NCBI GenBank assembly: GCA_036927565.1
Contig: JAYESD010000005.1
Location: 152,912,023 to 152,976,022 of the forward strand
Origin: Tuctoria greenei
Taxonomy: Eukaryota; Streptophyta; Magnoliopsida; Poales; Poaceae
Reading direction: 5' to 3'
DNA: 64,000 nucleotides
The translations under genes were made by a program, and so were the position numbers. The notes beneath the pieces were generated by a model. That model was given only the letters and a program-made list of their open reading frames with translations, searched no databases and was not told the DNA's origin. Positions 21,614 through 34,551 of this stretch are shown here, piece after piece; positions within the stretch are counted from its first letter, which is position 1; each line of letters begins with the position of its first letter.

Positions 21614-23049
21614 GAGGCACAAACTGCAGATGAGGAGATCAAGGAAATCAAGGAAAGGATCGAGGAAGGGAGAGAATTCAGATTTGATGAAGACGAACAT
21701 GGTACCTTTTGGTTTGGAAAGAGGATCGATGTGCCTAATGTAAAGAACATACGGGAGACAATATTAAAGGAGGCACATGACTCACCATACTCGATTCACC
21801 CCAGTTGTATGAAGATGTACAAAGACTTGAAGGCTTGCTATTGGTGGGATAGCATGAAAAAGGACATAGCTGAATATGTGGCATTGTGTGATGTGTGCCA
21901 ACGAGTGAAGGCGGAACATCAAAGGCCAGCCGGATTATTACAACCGTTGAAGATTCCGGAATGGAAGTGGGAAGAAATTGGAATGGACTTCATAGTTGGG
22001 TTACCACGTACTCAGTCCGGGTATGACTCAATTTGGGTAATTGTGGATCGCTTAACCATGTCAGCTCATTTTGTCCCTGTGAAGACCGAATATACAGCTG
22101 CACGATTTGCCAAAATATACGTGGATCATATTGTGTGTCGACATGGAGTCCCTAAGAAGATAGTCTCAGATAGAGGTTCTCAATTTACCTCCAGATTTTG
22201 GCAAAAATTGCATGAAGCTTTGGGAACGAGGTTGAATTTTAGTTCAGCATATCATCCTCAAACGGATGGACAAACCGAGAGGACCAATCAGATTTTGGAG
22301 GACATGTTAAGAGCTTATGCTTTAAAGCATGGGAAAACTTGGGACAAAAGCTTGCCATACGCAAAATTTTCATACAACAATAGTTACGAAGCAAGCTTGA
22401 AAATGTCACCGTATGAAGCGCTTTAAGGGAGGAAGTGTAGGACACCTTTATTCTGGAATGAGGTAGGAGAAACTCAAGTATTTGGTCCGGATGTGTTGCA
22501 AGAAGCCGAAAAGGAAGTCCAAATAATTCGTGAGAGCTTGAGGGCTGCCCAATCAAGGCAAAAAGGCTATGCGGACAATAGAAGAAGGAAATTAGCCTTT
22601 GAAGTGAGAGATTTTGTTTAACTCAAGGTGTCACCAATGAGGGGTCATAAGAAGTTTAACATAAGAGGAAAGCTAGCACCTCGCTATATTGGACCGTTCA
22701 AGATTTTGGACAAAAGAGGAGAAGTAGCATATAAGTTGGAGATGCCAGCTCATCTTTCAGACGTATATGATGTCTTTCATGTTTCCCAGCTCAAGAAGTG
22801 TTTGAGAGTACCGGAAGAACAAGTGCCAATGGAAGAATTGGAACTAGAAGAAGATTTGACTTATGCCGAACAACCGGTCAAAATCTTGGAAACCAAGGAG
22901 AGAGTCACAAGGAACAAGGTTATTAGATGGTGTAAATTTCAATGGAAGCACCACACAGAAAAAGAAGCGATGTGGGATTTGGAGGATGATCTCAAGAAGA
23001 AATTTCCCTATCTCCTCTCTTCCGTGTCGAATCTCAAGGGCGAGATTCA
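21614..23049 (+). pseudogene. pol: Element A integrase with chromodomain
   Basis: The zinc-binding domain (H-H-C-C, ending 'CDVCQRVK') lies at about 21775-21915. The core has Asp 21986-21988, Asp 22169-22171 ('SDRGSQF') and Glu 22298-22300. A TAA at 22424-22426 follows 'MSPYEAL', and another at 22619-22621. After the GPY/F-type region ('YIGPFKIL'), a chromodomain-like block reads 'PVKILETKERVTRNKVIRW ... WDLEDDL' at 22876-23000. In chromoviruses this module directs integration to marked chromatin. The final frame runs on into the LTR. Confidence 0.9.
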
Positions 23050-23067
23050 TTTTAAGGGGGGTAGGTT
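23050..23067 (+). promoter_or_regulatory. Polypurine tract, element A
   Basis: TTTTAAGGGGGGTAGGTT directly before the 3' LTR; it would prime plus-strand DNA synthesis. Confidence 0.75.
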
Positions 23068-25839
23068 TGTAACACCCTCATTTTCATGCATCATGCCTTG
23101 CATACATTCATATACATGTTTAACATTAACCCACAACAAGAGGAATGAGTTTAAAATTGATTCGAAGCATTTAAAATTGATTTGGAGCAAAACTGTACTT
23201 AAAACGCAGGAAAGTGCGGACTATTTCAATTTTACTGAGGACTTGTCCGATTTCTCTCTGACTAAAAATGGACTTGTCCATTTTTGCTGCGGACTAGTCC
23301 GATTTTGCCTCTGGAAACTTTTGGACTTGTCCGATTTTGTGCTGACTAGTCCGATATTCCAAGAATCCTTGAAAATTTGCTATGCCCTTGGACTTTTCCG
23401 GACTAGTCCGGTGTTCCAGCATACTTGTCTGTTTTCCTCTCTTTTAAAGTTGGACTTGTCCGATTTTTGGCCAGACTTGTCCGATATTTCGTGACTCCGA
23501 GTTGATCTTTTGTTTTACGACTTGTTTCTTGGGTTTCACGTTAAGTGGGCCTAGGGGCGTCGTGCCTAACTCTTTTAGAGCCCGTGTGGGACTCTAAACC
23601 GGCCTCTACTCCTCCCAAACTCGAAATCCATCTAACCCTAGCCTCCACCCCTATATAAACAGCCCCACCGCTTGGTTTGACATCTATATGCCACTTTTCC
23701 ACCCACCCAAACCCTAGTTCGTGGGGAGCCACCATCAAGGAAGGAGGAGAAGATCCCAAGCAAGAAGAAGAGGAGGAGGAAACGAAAGAGGATCAAGATC
23801 TCCACCAAGTTTTCGTTCTTCACCACCAATTCATCTCCAAGTTCATCACCAATCCTAGATCACCAAGATACAAGTGCTACCTCCAAGTTTCTTGATTCAT
23901 TGGAGTCCTAAACACCTGGTATACCTTCCATTATCTTTTCCTTACGAGAATTCAACACCTAATCTCCAGATTCACGTCGATCTAGAAAACCCTAATCTGC
24001 TGATCTCGCAGAGTGCGAACTTGTCTGGTCCCTAGCGGACTAGTCCGGTCCTCCTGGTTAAATTGCATCAAATTAATTCTAAAATTTGACCTAATCACAT
24101 CAAAACCTGTATAAACTTGTTAAAATCTATTAGAACTAGTTAGTGATCATTAAAAGCAATCTAATAACAAGTTCTACCTTGCATTTGCATCAATCATGCA
24201 TGTCATGTCATATTGAGTAATATTTGTGCACTCTTTGATTGTGTTTCTTGTCTTGTGTGTTTATTGTGTGGATGAGACGGATTTGCGCTAGAGAGTGCCG
24301 CGGAGGATCTACATCACCAAGAGTTTGAAGGCTTTGATCCTAATCAACAGCAAGAGCAAGGCAAGTTTCCTTGAAGCATATTGATCCTATTTTTAAAATA
24401 AATGTTTTGTTTGTAAAACTGCATGCTGTGTCAATTTGATGGGAATCCTATGGTAGGAAGTTTACTAGCGTTGTTTGACCACCCTTTTCGCTTGAAATTT
24501 ATGGTAGATAGTCGGGAAGGGCTTTTTACCTTTTGCATTGCTTAATTAATTGGGATGGGAAACCACTATATTATTTAATTATGCTTTAATGGTATATGGA
24601 TTAACATGAACTGGTGAATACAGTATGGTAATGGGTGATCTAAGCAAGCCTGGTATGTGGATGGGTTGGATGTTACGGTGGTTTGCTTGCTTTAGATCTA
24701 AGGACCGGTTCATGCGAGAATAAGCCAGGACTACAGTGCCACCACAAGTCTAAGTATGGGTGCGGCGTAGCTGAGTAATTAGGGCTTTGCTAGTACTGTT
24801 TGGACCATTGTGGATGCTTGGGGAAGGGGTAGTCAAATTGGGATTGTTGATGATTGGCGGGACTACCCTGGGATCCGAATGGCTCAAGAGAGGGCCCTTG
24901 GTTGAAGATGTGCCCAGTTGGAGACATCGCCACCGGTGAAACCTCAGTGGGGTCTAAATAGGCTAGTAATCCCTTTGTGAAGGCTATTTTGCGATCTCTT
25001 GGCCACACACCGATGGAAGTGTGAGACGACATAATAGAGGTTCTTAGTCACCGAAAGGTGATGAAATAACGAAGATGTGGGTAAAGTGGTACAACCTCTG
25101 CAGAGTGTAAAACTATCTTGATAGCGGTGCTCCCGGTTATGAGCACCTGGACAACTTCCATGATTAGAGGGTACTTGGTATTGGGATGGTATTTGGGATG
25201 GTTATGGTTGGTATTATGGTTATGGATTAATTTCTGGTATTGAATATGGTTATTGGCAAATGGTCAAATCTGGAATTATTGATGAGGATGGTGAATTGTG
25301 GACTGGTATTATGATATTACTTATGATTATGATGGGTTAGATTCTTATAAATATAATATATTGCTTTTCAAATGCTTTAATGTATTTTTCAGTACATTGC
25401 CATTATTATTGTCGTCATTTGAATAAGCCACATGTCATACTTTCCACACTTGCTGAGTACGACATGTACTTACTCTTGCAATCCCTCCCCCAACAATTGC
25501 AGGTCAGGATTGGGAGTTTAATGGTGATAATGCGGAGTTCTAGGCCGTGTTTACCTTCAGCTTGCCTGTGGTGTTATTGGAGCTGCGCTATCCCTTATGC
25601 TTAGTTTGCTTAGTCGCTTAATTAGTTTATTTCCGCTGCATTAGTTGAACTTGTCATAAATATTCATTAGAGGTTGTATTTGAGGATAATCGGGTTTGTG
25701 TTATAAAATTTGATTAATTAATCTTGTTCTGCGGTAATTTTTCTGTATATCCTTTTGTGATTGCACTCGTGTATGTGTGATGAACATCCTGGGCACACAT
25801 ATGCATTAGCTTGGTTCTTTTTTGGAACCGGGCGTCACA
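23068..25839 (+). repeat. Element A 3' LTR
   Basis: 2772 bp, starts TGTAACACCCTCATTTTC and ends GGGCGTCACA. Palindrome array at 23214-23490 and TATA box at 23652-23659, as in the 5' LTR. Confidence 0.93.
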
Positions 25840-25844
25840 CAAAA
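25840..25844 (+). repeat. Target site duplication of element A (right)
   Basis: CAAAA, identical to 5043-5047. Confidence 0.9.
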
Positions 25845-26005
25845 TGAGTAGGCAAATGGATGTTTGCCTAGCTTTTCCATCTCCAATAACGCACCCAGTT
25901 TACCTCAAGTGAGCAGATCACCAATTTAAGGTATTCTCTCTCCTCGATACCCGTTTTCAATCTTTTTGGGTACTCTGTAGGACCTGTTAGCACTATGGTT
26001 GCCAT
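25845..26005 (-). pseudogene. Broken exon of an unidentified gene (upstream half)
   Basis: On the minus strand a frame begins at ATG 26005 ('MATIVLTGPTEYPKRLK') and runs to about 25895. There the likely frame shifts ('LEMEKLGKHPFAYSF') and continues to 25845, where element A interrupts it. It joins in frame with 5047-4911. Upstream, another frame ('LNGLAFAKWQP', about 26006-26070) may be an earlier part. I recognise no family. The apparent frameshift means the gene may have been dead before A inserted. Confidence 0.45.
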
Positions 26006-26849
26006 TTTGCAAATGCTAACCCATTTAGGTCTCCTGTTGAAGTCAATCTTAGTGGACCATTATCAAATACGGCTAAATTATCCAAGATGTGATGCATAAA
26101 GTAATAGTCGTTGTTTATGCTATGTGTTTTGGTAACTATAGTACACAACTTTTTAGATAACTAAAATACATTCAAGCCTCTACATAACATGCAGATACAA
26201 CCACATCTCAAGATATTTCATAAGGAGGCACACACGAGTCTGTCGAATGTCGGTCGATTCTCTTTCATCAAGGGGAGGGAAGGAAGGCCTCGAAGGAGCA
26301 CGAAATCTGGTGGGAGGCTCCGCCACCAGTGCACAAGGAGGAAAGTGGTGCCAAAACTAGGCATAGAATTCACATGCAAAGGAGCATAGAGGTGTAGAGG
26401 TAGATGAACCAATGAATGGATCATGCACTCGGGTATTTTCATTGAGCTAAAAACTTCAAACTCATTTTTTATTAAATGTTAGCTATATTTTTAAATAGAT
26501 TTTCATATATTTTCTTATTATAATTAATACATAAATAAGATCCAATGTAAATCTATTTTATTCGACTATATATTCCGTAAACCTTTGTTTTCATATACTG
26601 CTCAACATATTGAAAATTTTAGTTCAACATTTTGTGTGAAAAATTATATTAGTGGATAATAAATGTTGACTTTATCTTTTCAAAATGTTGAATCGATTCT
26701 TAGAAACTGTTGGATGGACCATCAGTGTGTAGGATTAGAATTATGGAACACGGAAAGAAAAATAGAAGACAACCCAGGGGAACCTATACGCAGCGGCCAC
26801 AAAGGTTCCGGTTGGGAATGGCTGTCGGGCTAGGTTTTGACAGTCCAGC
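26006..26849. other. Unassigned AT-rich sequence
   Basis: No gene, RNA or repeat recognised. 26450-26700 is notably AT-rich. Confidence 0.4.
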
Positions 26850-27740
26850 TGTTTGCAAGGTGTGGCCCCGGCCCTACTCTTCCCTGAACTGTACAAGGCA
26901 GCTGAGCGAAACAACAAACAGATGCCCAAGCTCTACAAAATTTCAACTGGGTTCGTTATACCCTATCTGCAGTCACAGCAGACAAAATTGTCCACTTCAT
27001 CAGGCTTTGGTTTATGGTGGAGGAGGCATGACAGCCTTTTTAACCCAATAGCTAAGACCCCATTCATTGGAGATTATCATTCTCTTTTAAATACTCCTGC
27101 TCGACGTACCGATTGCAATTCGAAGAAAGTACATGCTCGCAGATCCCATTTATGATCTGGACTGTGTGGGCACTGCCAAGGTACTAGACCTTCTGATGGC
27201 TACTCTTAAAAAGCCAAGTTTGGACTTCGGACAAGCTGCAAGGCAGGGAATGGCCAAATAACTATTTCTATCCGATGTGTTATCGCTATCTAGAGACTGT
27301 GCAACACGTTTTGTGTGATTGTGAGGTGTTGCACCAAATCTAGGCAAAGGTAAATGTGTGGGTGCAGGAAGATCGTCTCCACCCGGTTCATTGGGGAGCC
27401 ACTCCATTGCTCATTCACTGGTTTCATGAACTGACCATGATATCCACTGATCCCAGGAGCAAGGGTCTCCATTTTATGATCATAGCGGTGCTATGGTCCA
27501 TTTGGTGAGAAAGAAACGTGACAATCTTTCAGAGAAAAGGTAGAACACCATGGAGGACATGTTAATTTTGTTGGACAAGCTGAAGACATAGTCACTAGCT
27601 GGGTGTAAGCACCTTGGGGCCATACTGGCCCCTCTTAATTCCCGTTGTAATGTCTAGCATATCAGGAGCTCCCTGTTTGCTCATGTAAATTTTGTTTTTC
27701 ACCTACTTAGTGAAATGCACCACAGCCTTTTGGAAAACAA
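26850..27740 (+). mobile_element. LINE (non-LTR retrotransposon) 3' remnant
   Basis: Plus-strand frames resemble the end of plant LINE ORF2, downstream of reverse transcriptase. A block 'ALLFPELYKAAERNN' (about 26868) leads to 'LWWRRHDSLFNP' (about 27010), then a zinc-binding-like block 'ETVQHVLCDCEVLHQI' (about 27292-27340) and 'VLWSIW*ERN' (about 27490-27515). The H-x-x-x-C-x-C pattern fits the zf-RVT region. Several stops and shifts break it, and no poly(A) tail or target duplication is visible. Family assignment is by motif only. Confidence 0.5.
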
Positions 27741-27788
27741 ATGGTGTGCCCTAGGCTTGACAGTTGACTGACATTTTATATTTATTTC

Positions 27789-28205
27789 CACTACTACAAA
27801 ACCAATTATTACAAGCGCCTCATTTTTAAAACACGGGCGGTCCGTAAAAAAATGTGGTTGTCATGTCAAGTGAAACAATAACCGCCTGTGATGATTAAAC
27901 ATCATAGGGGGTCTTCCATAAAAAACTGTTTGGGTAAAAACATGAATTTCTCAGTTTAACAAAGAACCGCCTGAACTATTACAAACATCACAGTCTATTT
28001 TTAATGGAAAACCGCCTGAGTAAATACATTCTTTTCATATACAGCTATTAATTAAGAACCGCCTATACTAGTTCAAACATCACAAGCGGTTTTTAATAAA
28101 AAACCGCTTGGGTAAAGACATTGTTTTAACAGGCCGCTATTAATAAAGAACCGCATGCAGTAGTGCATATATTCATGCTATCTTTTATACGGACCGCTTG
28201 TGATG
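27789..28205. repeat. CACTA terminus and ACCGCCTG subterminal repeats
   Basis: Terminal CACTACTACAAAACC, then about seven copies of ACCGCCTG or ACCGCTTG spaced about 50-60 bp (27890, 27968, 28011, 28048, 28103, 28149, 28192), with AAAAACCGC contexts. This differs from the repeats of the CACTA element at the left end of the window. Confidence 0.75.
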
Positions 28206-28549
28206 CCCCCTATGTTTTCACAAATGGATTTTTCTTACCGACCGACTGTGAAGAGGACTAATAAACAAATAATACTTTTCAGAGCGTTTTATAGTAATAT
28301 ATTATATATATGTATATATCATAGTATATGTACATATATATATTTATATCATTTAGACGTATATATAATAATATATACATATACATGATATACACATACC
28401 TACATATATGAACAAGTTAAAATATTCAAGCTTCATGGTAATATTACAAATATATACAATATATATCATACATTTTTTTCTAGCATTGACATCTCCTCGC
28501 ATATAGTGTTTAAAATCCTTTTTAATGCTTTTCTCTATGCGCTTGATGT

Positions 28550-31500
28550 TTTCTTATTCGGTGAAAAGGTACATCTCTTCATATTGATTATATTCCTCTC
28601 CATTATCTCTCACATTCTTAACTCCAACAATATTTTTCTTTACAGAAACAACTACGTGCATCTTCCCAGTTCCTGGATCTTGTACATAAAAAACTATTGC
28701 AACACGATCAGCGAGAACCCACAGGTAACCTTTATAACCCACTTTGTTTAAGTCTCTCAGTGTCAGCCCATAGTTGTCCACTTTCACACCATCAGGATGT
28801 TTGACCCATTGGCATTTAAATACGGGCATTAGCATTCTTTCGCTATAATCGAATTCTCATATTTCCTCTATGAACCCGAAGTATGTGGTCTTTTGCCCTT
28901 GTGGATCATAATGAACACCACTATTTTGTGCATCACTCTTACTGTCTTTTTCCTTAGTGTAAAATGGGTAACCATTGATGTCATATGCTTGCCATGATGT
29001 CACGAAAGCAGATGGGCCATAAGCTAACTTCTTCATTGTTGCCTCTTCTACAGAGTTTCCGTATGATATATTTTTGTCCATTAACCATTCAGTAAAATGT
29101 CTTATGTGCTCTTTCATGATTTAGTCCTCTTTGCGGCCTTGTTTTTTTTTTGCGAAGCTCAATTTGGTGTTCCTAGATGTACGGCTCAGCTATTGTAAGC
29201 TGTTGTAGTACACCAAAATGTTCACGGTGTACATTATTGTAACCTTGAATGATAAATGTTTTCTTACCCACTTTGCCTCTCCCACGTAGTCTACCCTCAT
29301 ATACTTGTATAGGCACACCTATCTTCTTTCCATCTTTGATGTAATCAGCGCAACCGTCAATCATTTCTTCAGTGGTGTATCCTTCCATAATTGACCCTCT
29401 GGGTGAGCACGGTTCCGCACATAACCTTTTAATACTCCTAAATATCTTTCCAACGGAAACATATGATGTAAATATAGTGGCCCCAATGCTTTTGTCTAAT
29501 CAACAAGATGTATGATTAGGTGTACTTGCATATCAAAAAACGATGGTAGATAACACATCTCAAGCTTGCACATAGTCTCGATGATGTACATTTTCAAATA
29601 GTCTAAGTCTTCACGTGCTATCACCTTTTGCGATATTGCATTGAAGAGGTAACACAAATGTGTCATGACAACTTTTATATGCTCAGGTCTGATGACCCTT
29701 ATTGCAATGGCAACGAACATTGTCATCATCATGTGACATCGTGAGAATTATAGCCTAATAAATACATGTCTTTCATTGAGACTAGTTTGCATATATTGGA
29801 TGAGAAACTCGTGGGCACTCTGATCACATGCAAGCATTCGCAAATTGCCTTTTTCTCCTGTAGTGTCAAGTTGTAGCTTGCTGGAGGAAGGTAATGCTTG
29901 CCGTTCGCCTTTTCTACCGAGTGAAGCACTTGTCTCATATCAAGATTTACTAGGTCCATACGTGATTTTAATCTGTTCTTTTTTTTTTTACTCGGAATGT
30001 CTAGCAAGTTCCCAATGATGGTGTCAAATACATTCTTTGTAACGTGCATCAGATGAATAACATGGCAAAATTTCAGGTTCTTCCAATATGGAAGATACTT
30101 GAAAAAATTTGATTGTTTCTTTAAAGTCATGTTTGTTGTATCATGCGGAGATGTACTTTTCTTTCTCGTTGTTCCTTTACATTTTTTGACCTTACCGAAA
30201 GCAATATGAATGTTCTCGATGCTTTTGAACACGAGTTTTCCACTATAAGGTTTTGGTGCATTATCTTTTTTGATTTTGTTATTAAATTGTTCTTTCATCT
30301 ACCTATACTTGTGTGTATCTACCAAGAATCACCGTGTCTCATGTACACTGTCTTTCTGGATGAAATGAGGTATAGAAATACAGTTCCATCCACGCACCTT
30401 ACGCAACTTTTCTTTCCTTTCATTTGTCTCGATAATGTAAACAGTCCGGGATAATCATGCACATTAACGAATATCGTTGCTCTTAGTGTGAAATACTCCC
30501 GCTTGTACTCATCCCATGTATGTACTCCTTCATTTCACAATTTCACGATATCTTCCATTAAAGGTCCCAACTTGTCAATTTCGATGCGGGGTTGTTTTGA
30601 ACCTTGGATAAGAATAGATAATAAAATATATTTCCTTTTGTGACACAACCACGTCGGTAGGTTGTACATCGTTAAAACAACGGGATATGTGTTGTGATGC
30701 TCCATTTTTCACCAAACGGATTCATTCCGTCTGTACCCAAGGCAAACCTTTTATTTCTGATTTCCTTTGCAAATTGTGAATATTGAATATCAATTTTCCA
30801 ATGGGTTGCATCACCAGGATGTCGAATATGTTTTTCATTCTTCGTGCGCTACTCAGAATGCCAACGCATAAGTTCAGCCTCCCTAGGGTTTGAGAACAAA
30901 TGCTCCAAGTGATCAATTATGGGAAGGTACCGCATCACCAAGTCATGAATTTTTCTCTCATTCTTCCCACCTGCATTGTCAGAAGTATTATCAGCATCAC
31001 CTTCAGAGCCAATAATACACTTCTTATTCTTTTGGGTCTTATTCGTTTTGGTAACATACTGGTGAATTTAGTCCTTCTTGTATCTACTGACACAGCAGAT
31101 GGGGCATCTAGTTGTGAGCTCATGCTCTTTGCGATACAGAATACAATGGTTCACACAAATGTGTATTTCTGTCACACCTAGTGCCATCGGGCAAAGAAGC
31201 TTCTTCACTTTATAACTGCTTTTGGGCGGTTTATTGGAATTTGGGAGAATTTCTGCCAAAAGATTCAAAACATCAGAGAAACTTAAATTCGACCATCCGT
31301 GTGTGGCTTTAAATTTTTTAGTTCTAGGACTGCACGCAATGTAGTAAACTCTTTATCACAACCCTTTGATTCATCATATAAAATCTTTGTCGCCGCATTT
31401 TGCAATGTCTCCTTTTTTACTTAAACCTTTACTTCTCCCATAAAAATCAATACATATGGTTCAATGTGATGCAACATCTCCTCACAATCGAACACATCAT

Positions 31501-31740
31501 CATCACCATCTTATTTGTCACTACCATCGTCAATATGAACATTATCATCATCTGAACCTCTATCGTCATCTTTATCCACTTCATGTGTATCTAACTCATC
31601 GTGCTCTGTCCATATTGTGTAGTTTTATTTGAAACCTCTTTTCACCAAATGAGATTGGATTACTGTAGTATCTATCCAAGCAATCTTATTTTTGTAGTCG
31701 ATACATGTAAATAATATGTCATCTATCTTTTGCATCTTCG
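28550..31740 (-). pseudogene. TNP2-type CACTA transposase (Transposase_21, DUF4218 and DUF4216-like regions)
   Basis: Minus-strand blocks in order: N-terminal region (about 31740-31070, with 'HICVNHCILYRKEHE'), Transposase_21-like core (about 30900-29730, with 'FCHVIHLMHVTKNVFD' and a basic 'PSKKKKNRLKSR' stretch), DUF4218-like part (29732-29170, with 'MCYLPSFFDMQVHLIIHL' and 'GRLRGRGKVGKKTF') and DUF4216-like C-terminus (29117-28554, with 'YGPSAFVTSW' and 'VDNYGLTLRDLNKVGY'). The blocks lie in different frames with stops between them, so the gene is dead. TNP2-like proteins cut at the CACTA termini. Confidence 0.8.
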
Positions 31741-31757
31741 CATGTCTCTTGGATGCT

Positions 31758-33170
31758 TGTAACACCCTCATTTTCATCCATCATGCATTGCATACATTCT
31801 TATACATGATTAACATTAAGAAACATAAAAAGGAACAAGTTTAAAATGAATTCGAACCAAAACTGGAGTTAAAAGTCTGTGTCAGTGCTGACTTGTCCGA
31901 ACTAGACCCCGGAATTGTCCAATTTTGCCTTTGTTGATCTCTGAACTTGTGTGCTTTTGCTGTGAACTAGTCCAAAATCGGTTCTGTTGTTTCCCCGGAC
32001 TTGTCCGTTCTTTAGTACGAACTAGTCTGATCTCCCCTACTGGAACTTTGCAGAGGTTTCCGATAATTTCCCATTTGGTCTAGTTTTTTATAAGTTTTAT
32101 GAACATCCTGACTTGTCCGAACCCATACCGGACTTGTATGTTTTGCTCCCCTGTCCGGATTGAACTTGTCCTGATTTCTGCCGTACTAGTTCGTTCTACT
32201 CTCTGTTCAATATCAGACTGGTCTAACCACCTATTGGACTAGTCCGGTGTGCTCGACTCGGATTCTATTTCTTTATCCACGACAAGTTATTAGGTAATTG
32301 CCTTAAGTTGGCCAAGAACGTCAAGCCCAACCTCAGTGTACCCCACCACGACCCCTACTCGTCCTCCATCGCCTTAAACTCAAATTCCACCCAAACCCTA
32401 CCACCTCCACCCAAACCATACCACCTCCACCCTATATAAACACCCCAACACCCACCCTCTCATCTGTTCGCCATAACTGAAGAAAACCCTAAGCCTAGTT
32501 CGTGGGAGCCGCCATCGAGGAGAGAGGATATTGCAGCCAGATGAAAGAGGACGTGGATAGGAGGATCAAGCAAGATCGATCTTCGTCAATTCATTAACAT
32601 CATCATCAGTTCTCGACCAACTCTTCACCATCAACCCTAGACGTCAAGATCTAAGTGTAGCACCCAATTATCGACCTTTGAACCCTTGGATTCATGGTAA
32701 ATACCTTAGAGGCATCTTTTTTACGTAAATTGTGGTTCCATATTAACTCAAATTATGCCCTAGTTGAAAATTCGCCAAAAACCTGGCCATAACGGACTTG
32801 TCTGGTACCATTGCGGACTAGCCTGATTTCCTTTCTGTTATTGAACGGACTTGTCCAGTCCCAGTGTGGACTAGTCTAGTCTTCCTATTCTGAAAATTTA
32901 CTAGAAGTTCTTTAATATCCTCCGAAATGACTTGGAACTTTTCTAACATATAAAAATTAATTGTGACTAGTTAGTAGGCTATGATATCAACTTAATAACA
33001 TGGATTACCACATAACTGCATTATTCATGCATGTCATGACATATTGAGTAATATATGAGCACTTATAGATTGTAATGCTTCATTTGTATGTTTGTTGCAC
33101 GCAATAGAAGGTGTTGCTCTAGAGGGTGGTGTCGAGGACCTCCAACACTAGAATTTCGATGCTTTTGATC
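31758..33170 (+). repeat. Element B 5' LTR, first part
   Basis: Aligns by eye with 5048 to about 6331 of element A: shared start, diverged GGACTTGTCCG palindromes (31895-32260 and 32795-32880), TATATAAA at 32433-32440 and a GCTTTTGATC end corresponding to GCTTTGATC in A. Confidence 0.88.
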
Positions 33171-34006
33171 TGTTGGAGTGTGATTCTGGCAATTCCCCTG
33201 GTACCACTATTGGTAACCCGCGGAGTTTGTAGTTCGGTTAGAAACACAAGGATTTACGTGGTTCGGGCCGCCTAAGCGTAATACCCTACTCCACGGGTGT
33301 GTGTTGTTGTTGTATTGAGCGTCTGAGCGCTTGTGTGTAAGAGCAGAGTGTCCAAGTCACAGCGTACGTGGGCGTGTGTGGACTTGTCCCCCCTCGTGTA
33401 TCGCTCGACCAATCCTTTTATAGTACAAGGACTGGTCGTTACATCGTTTAGCCTGGCCCGACATGTGGCCCTGGCGGTTACTGATGCTTAATACACAATT
33501 AATGTACTTAATTACTCTTAATAGCATAGTAACGTGCCTTGACAGTGGTGTTACTGGTATTAAGGGCCCTCCGATCGTGTGCCATTAAGATAGCATTAAT
33601 GGCACTTAATCGGGTCTTAAGGTCTTTAATGTTCCTTGAAGGTCCGAGCCGCTGGAAGTCCACCACTCTGCCTGTTGAGGTTGAAGGTCCGGCGGTTGGA
33701 CGCGTGACAGCTCCGGAGCTTATCGTCTTGGACGGGTAGGTCCGACATTGTTGTACATGTGTCGGATCCGGAGCTTCCCTCCGTCGGGGGTTAGGTCCGG
33801 GGTGCCATAAAGGTATCTAGTCTGGTGCCTTCCCGTGTAGGGAATGTAGCTCCGGTTTAATGATACACGTGGGACTAACCATAGAAGGGAGGTAGGTTCG
33901 GTTTCGTATGACACGTGGGGCCTTCGGAGGTTTTCAACTCAGACAGGTGAAGTTCATTTGAGCTCTTTGCAGTCCCAAAGGGTATCTGGTGCGCAGGGTA
34001 CCGACA
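33171..34006 (-). repeat. Element D 3' LTR
   Basis: In the plus direction it starts TGTTGGAGTGTGATTC and ends GGGTACCGACA. On the minus strand it starts TGTCGGTACC like element C. TATA box (minus) CCTTTTATA at 33414-33422. Confidence 0.88.
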
Positions 34007-34031
34007 GTGGCTTCCTGGGCCCACCTCTGGG
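34007..34031 (-). promoter_or_regulatory. Polypurine tract, element D
   Basis: On the minus strand the sequence next to the LTR is purine-rich (AGAGGTGGGCCCAGGAAG). The same motif precedes the 3' LTR of element C. Confidence 0.6.
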
Positions 34032-34551
34032 AGAGACCTTTTGGATGAAGTCATTCTGCCAGAGGTGGGTCCATCTCTCGATTTCCGTGCTGGTTCTTCA
34101 AGGGTCTTTGGATGTGCCATTACCGTTGGGGTGGTGGTTCGCAGTTAAACCATCGCCGCGTGGCATATCCGGGATGCGGCAGGTAAGATCTTCGCGTGCG
34201 GATCTCACGCAATTGAAGGTCACCGGTTCCCAATACGAAAACCGTATCGGTTCCGCGTGCCCAGTCAGGCCACCGCCCTTTGGTTTCCCGCCTTTCATGA
34301 TGACAACTGTTCGCCTGGGGTAAGGACCTCGACTTGATCATCAAGGTGGCCCCGTGCCCCATTGTTGTTGGCAGGGTGATGTTTTTGAACTGTATCGTTG
34401 GCCCCTCTGCGGTTTCCATCCAAGCGCTGTGGGGGCTTACTTAGGAAGGAAAGCGCGCACCGTTTGGGGATTCTTTACGCCTTCATTTGAACTTGCGCTC
34501 AAATCCTCCAAACTTTCGCTTGCTTTTCATCTCTTGCCCCGCTGTGCTGCG
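34032..34551. other. Spacer upstream of the antisense gene in D
   Basis: Lies between the 3' LTR and the antisense gene. Short blocks match element C's 62135-62650 in the inverted sense, for example GGAAAGCGCGCACC about 90 bp before the ATG. It would hold the promoter of the antisense gene; no clear TATA box was found. Confidence 0.4.

Larger units (their letters stand above)
5048..25839 (+). mobile_element. Ty3/gypsy element A (Tekay-type chromovirus)
   Basis: A complete element of 20,792 bp, of which 10,415 bp (including a 5-bp duplication) is a nested copia insertion. LTRs are 2774 and 2772 bp, TG...CA, flanked by CAAAA. Internal order: primer site, gag with zinc knuckle, protease, reverse transcriptase (split), RNase H, integrase, chromodomain, polypurine tract. 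The pol order (integrase last), the C-terminal chromodomain, the very long LTRs and the TGTAACACCC start fit the Tekay clade of plant chromoviruses. Several stops and frameshifts make it non-autonomous. Confidence 0.93.
27789..31757 (-). mobile_element. Second CACTA transposon (3' end to transposase), truncated by element B
   Basis: Begins CACTACTACAAAACC at 27789, a CACTA-type terminus, followed by subterminal repeats and then a TNP2-type transposase on the minus strand reaching 31757, where gypsy element B inserted. The other end is not in the window; it should lie beyond B's 3' LTR, to the right of 64000. Confidence 0.8.
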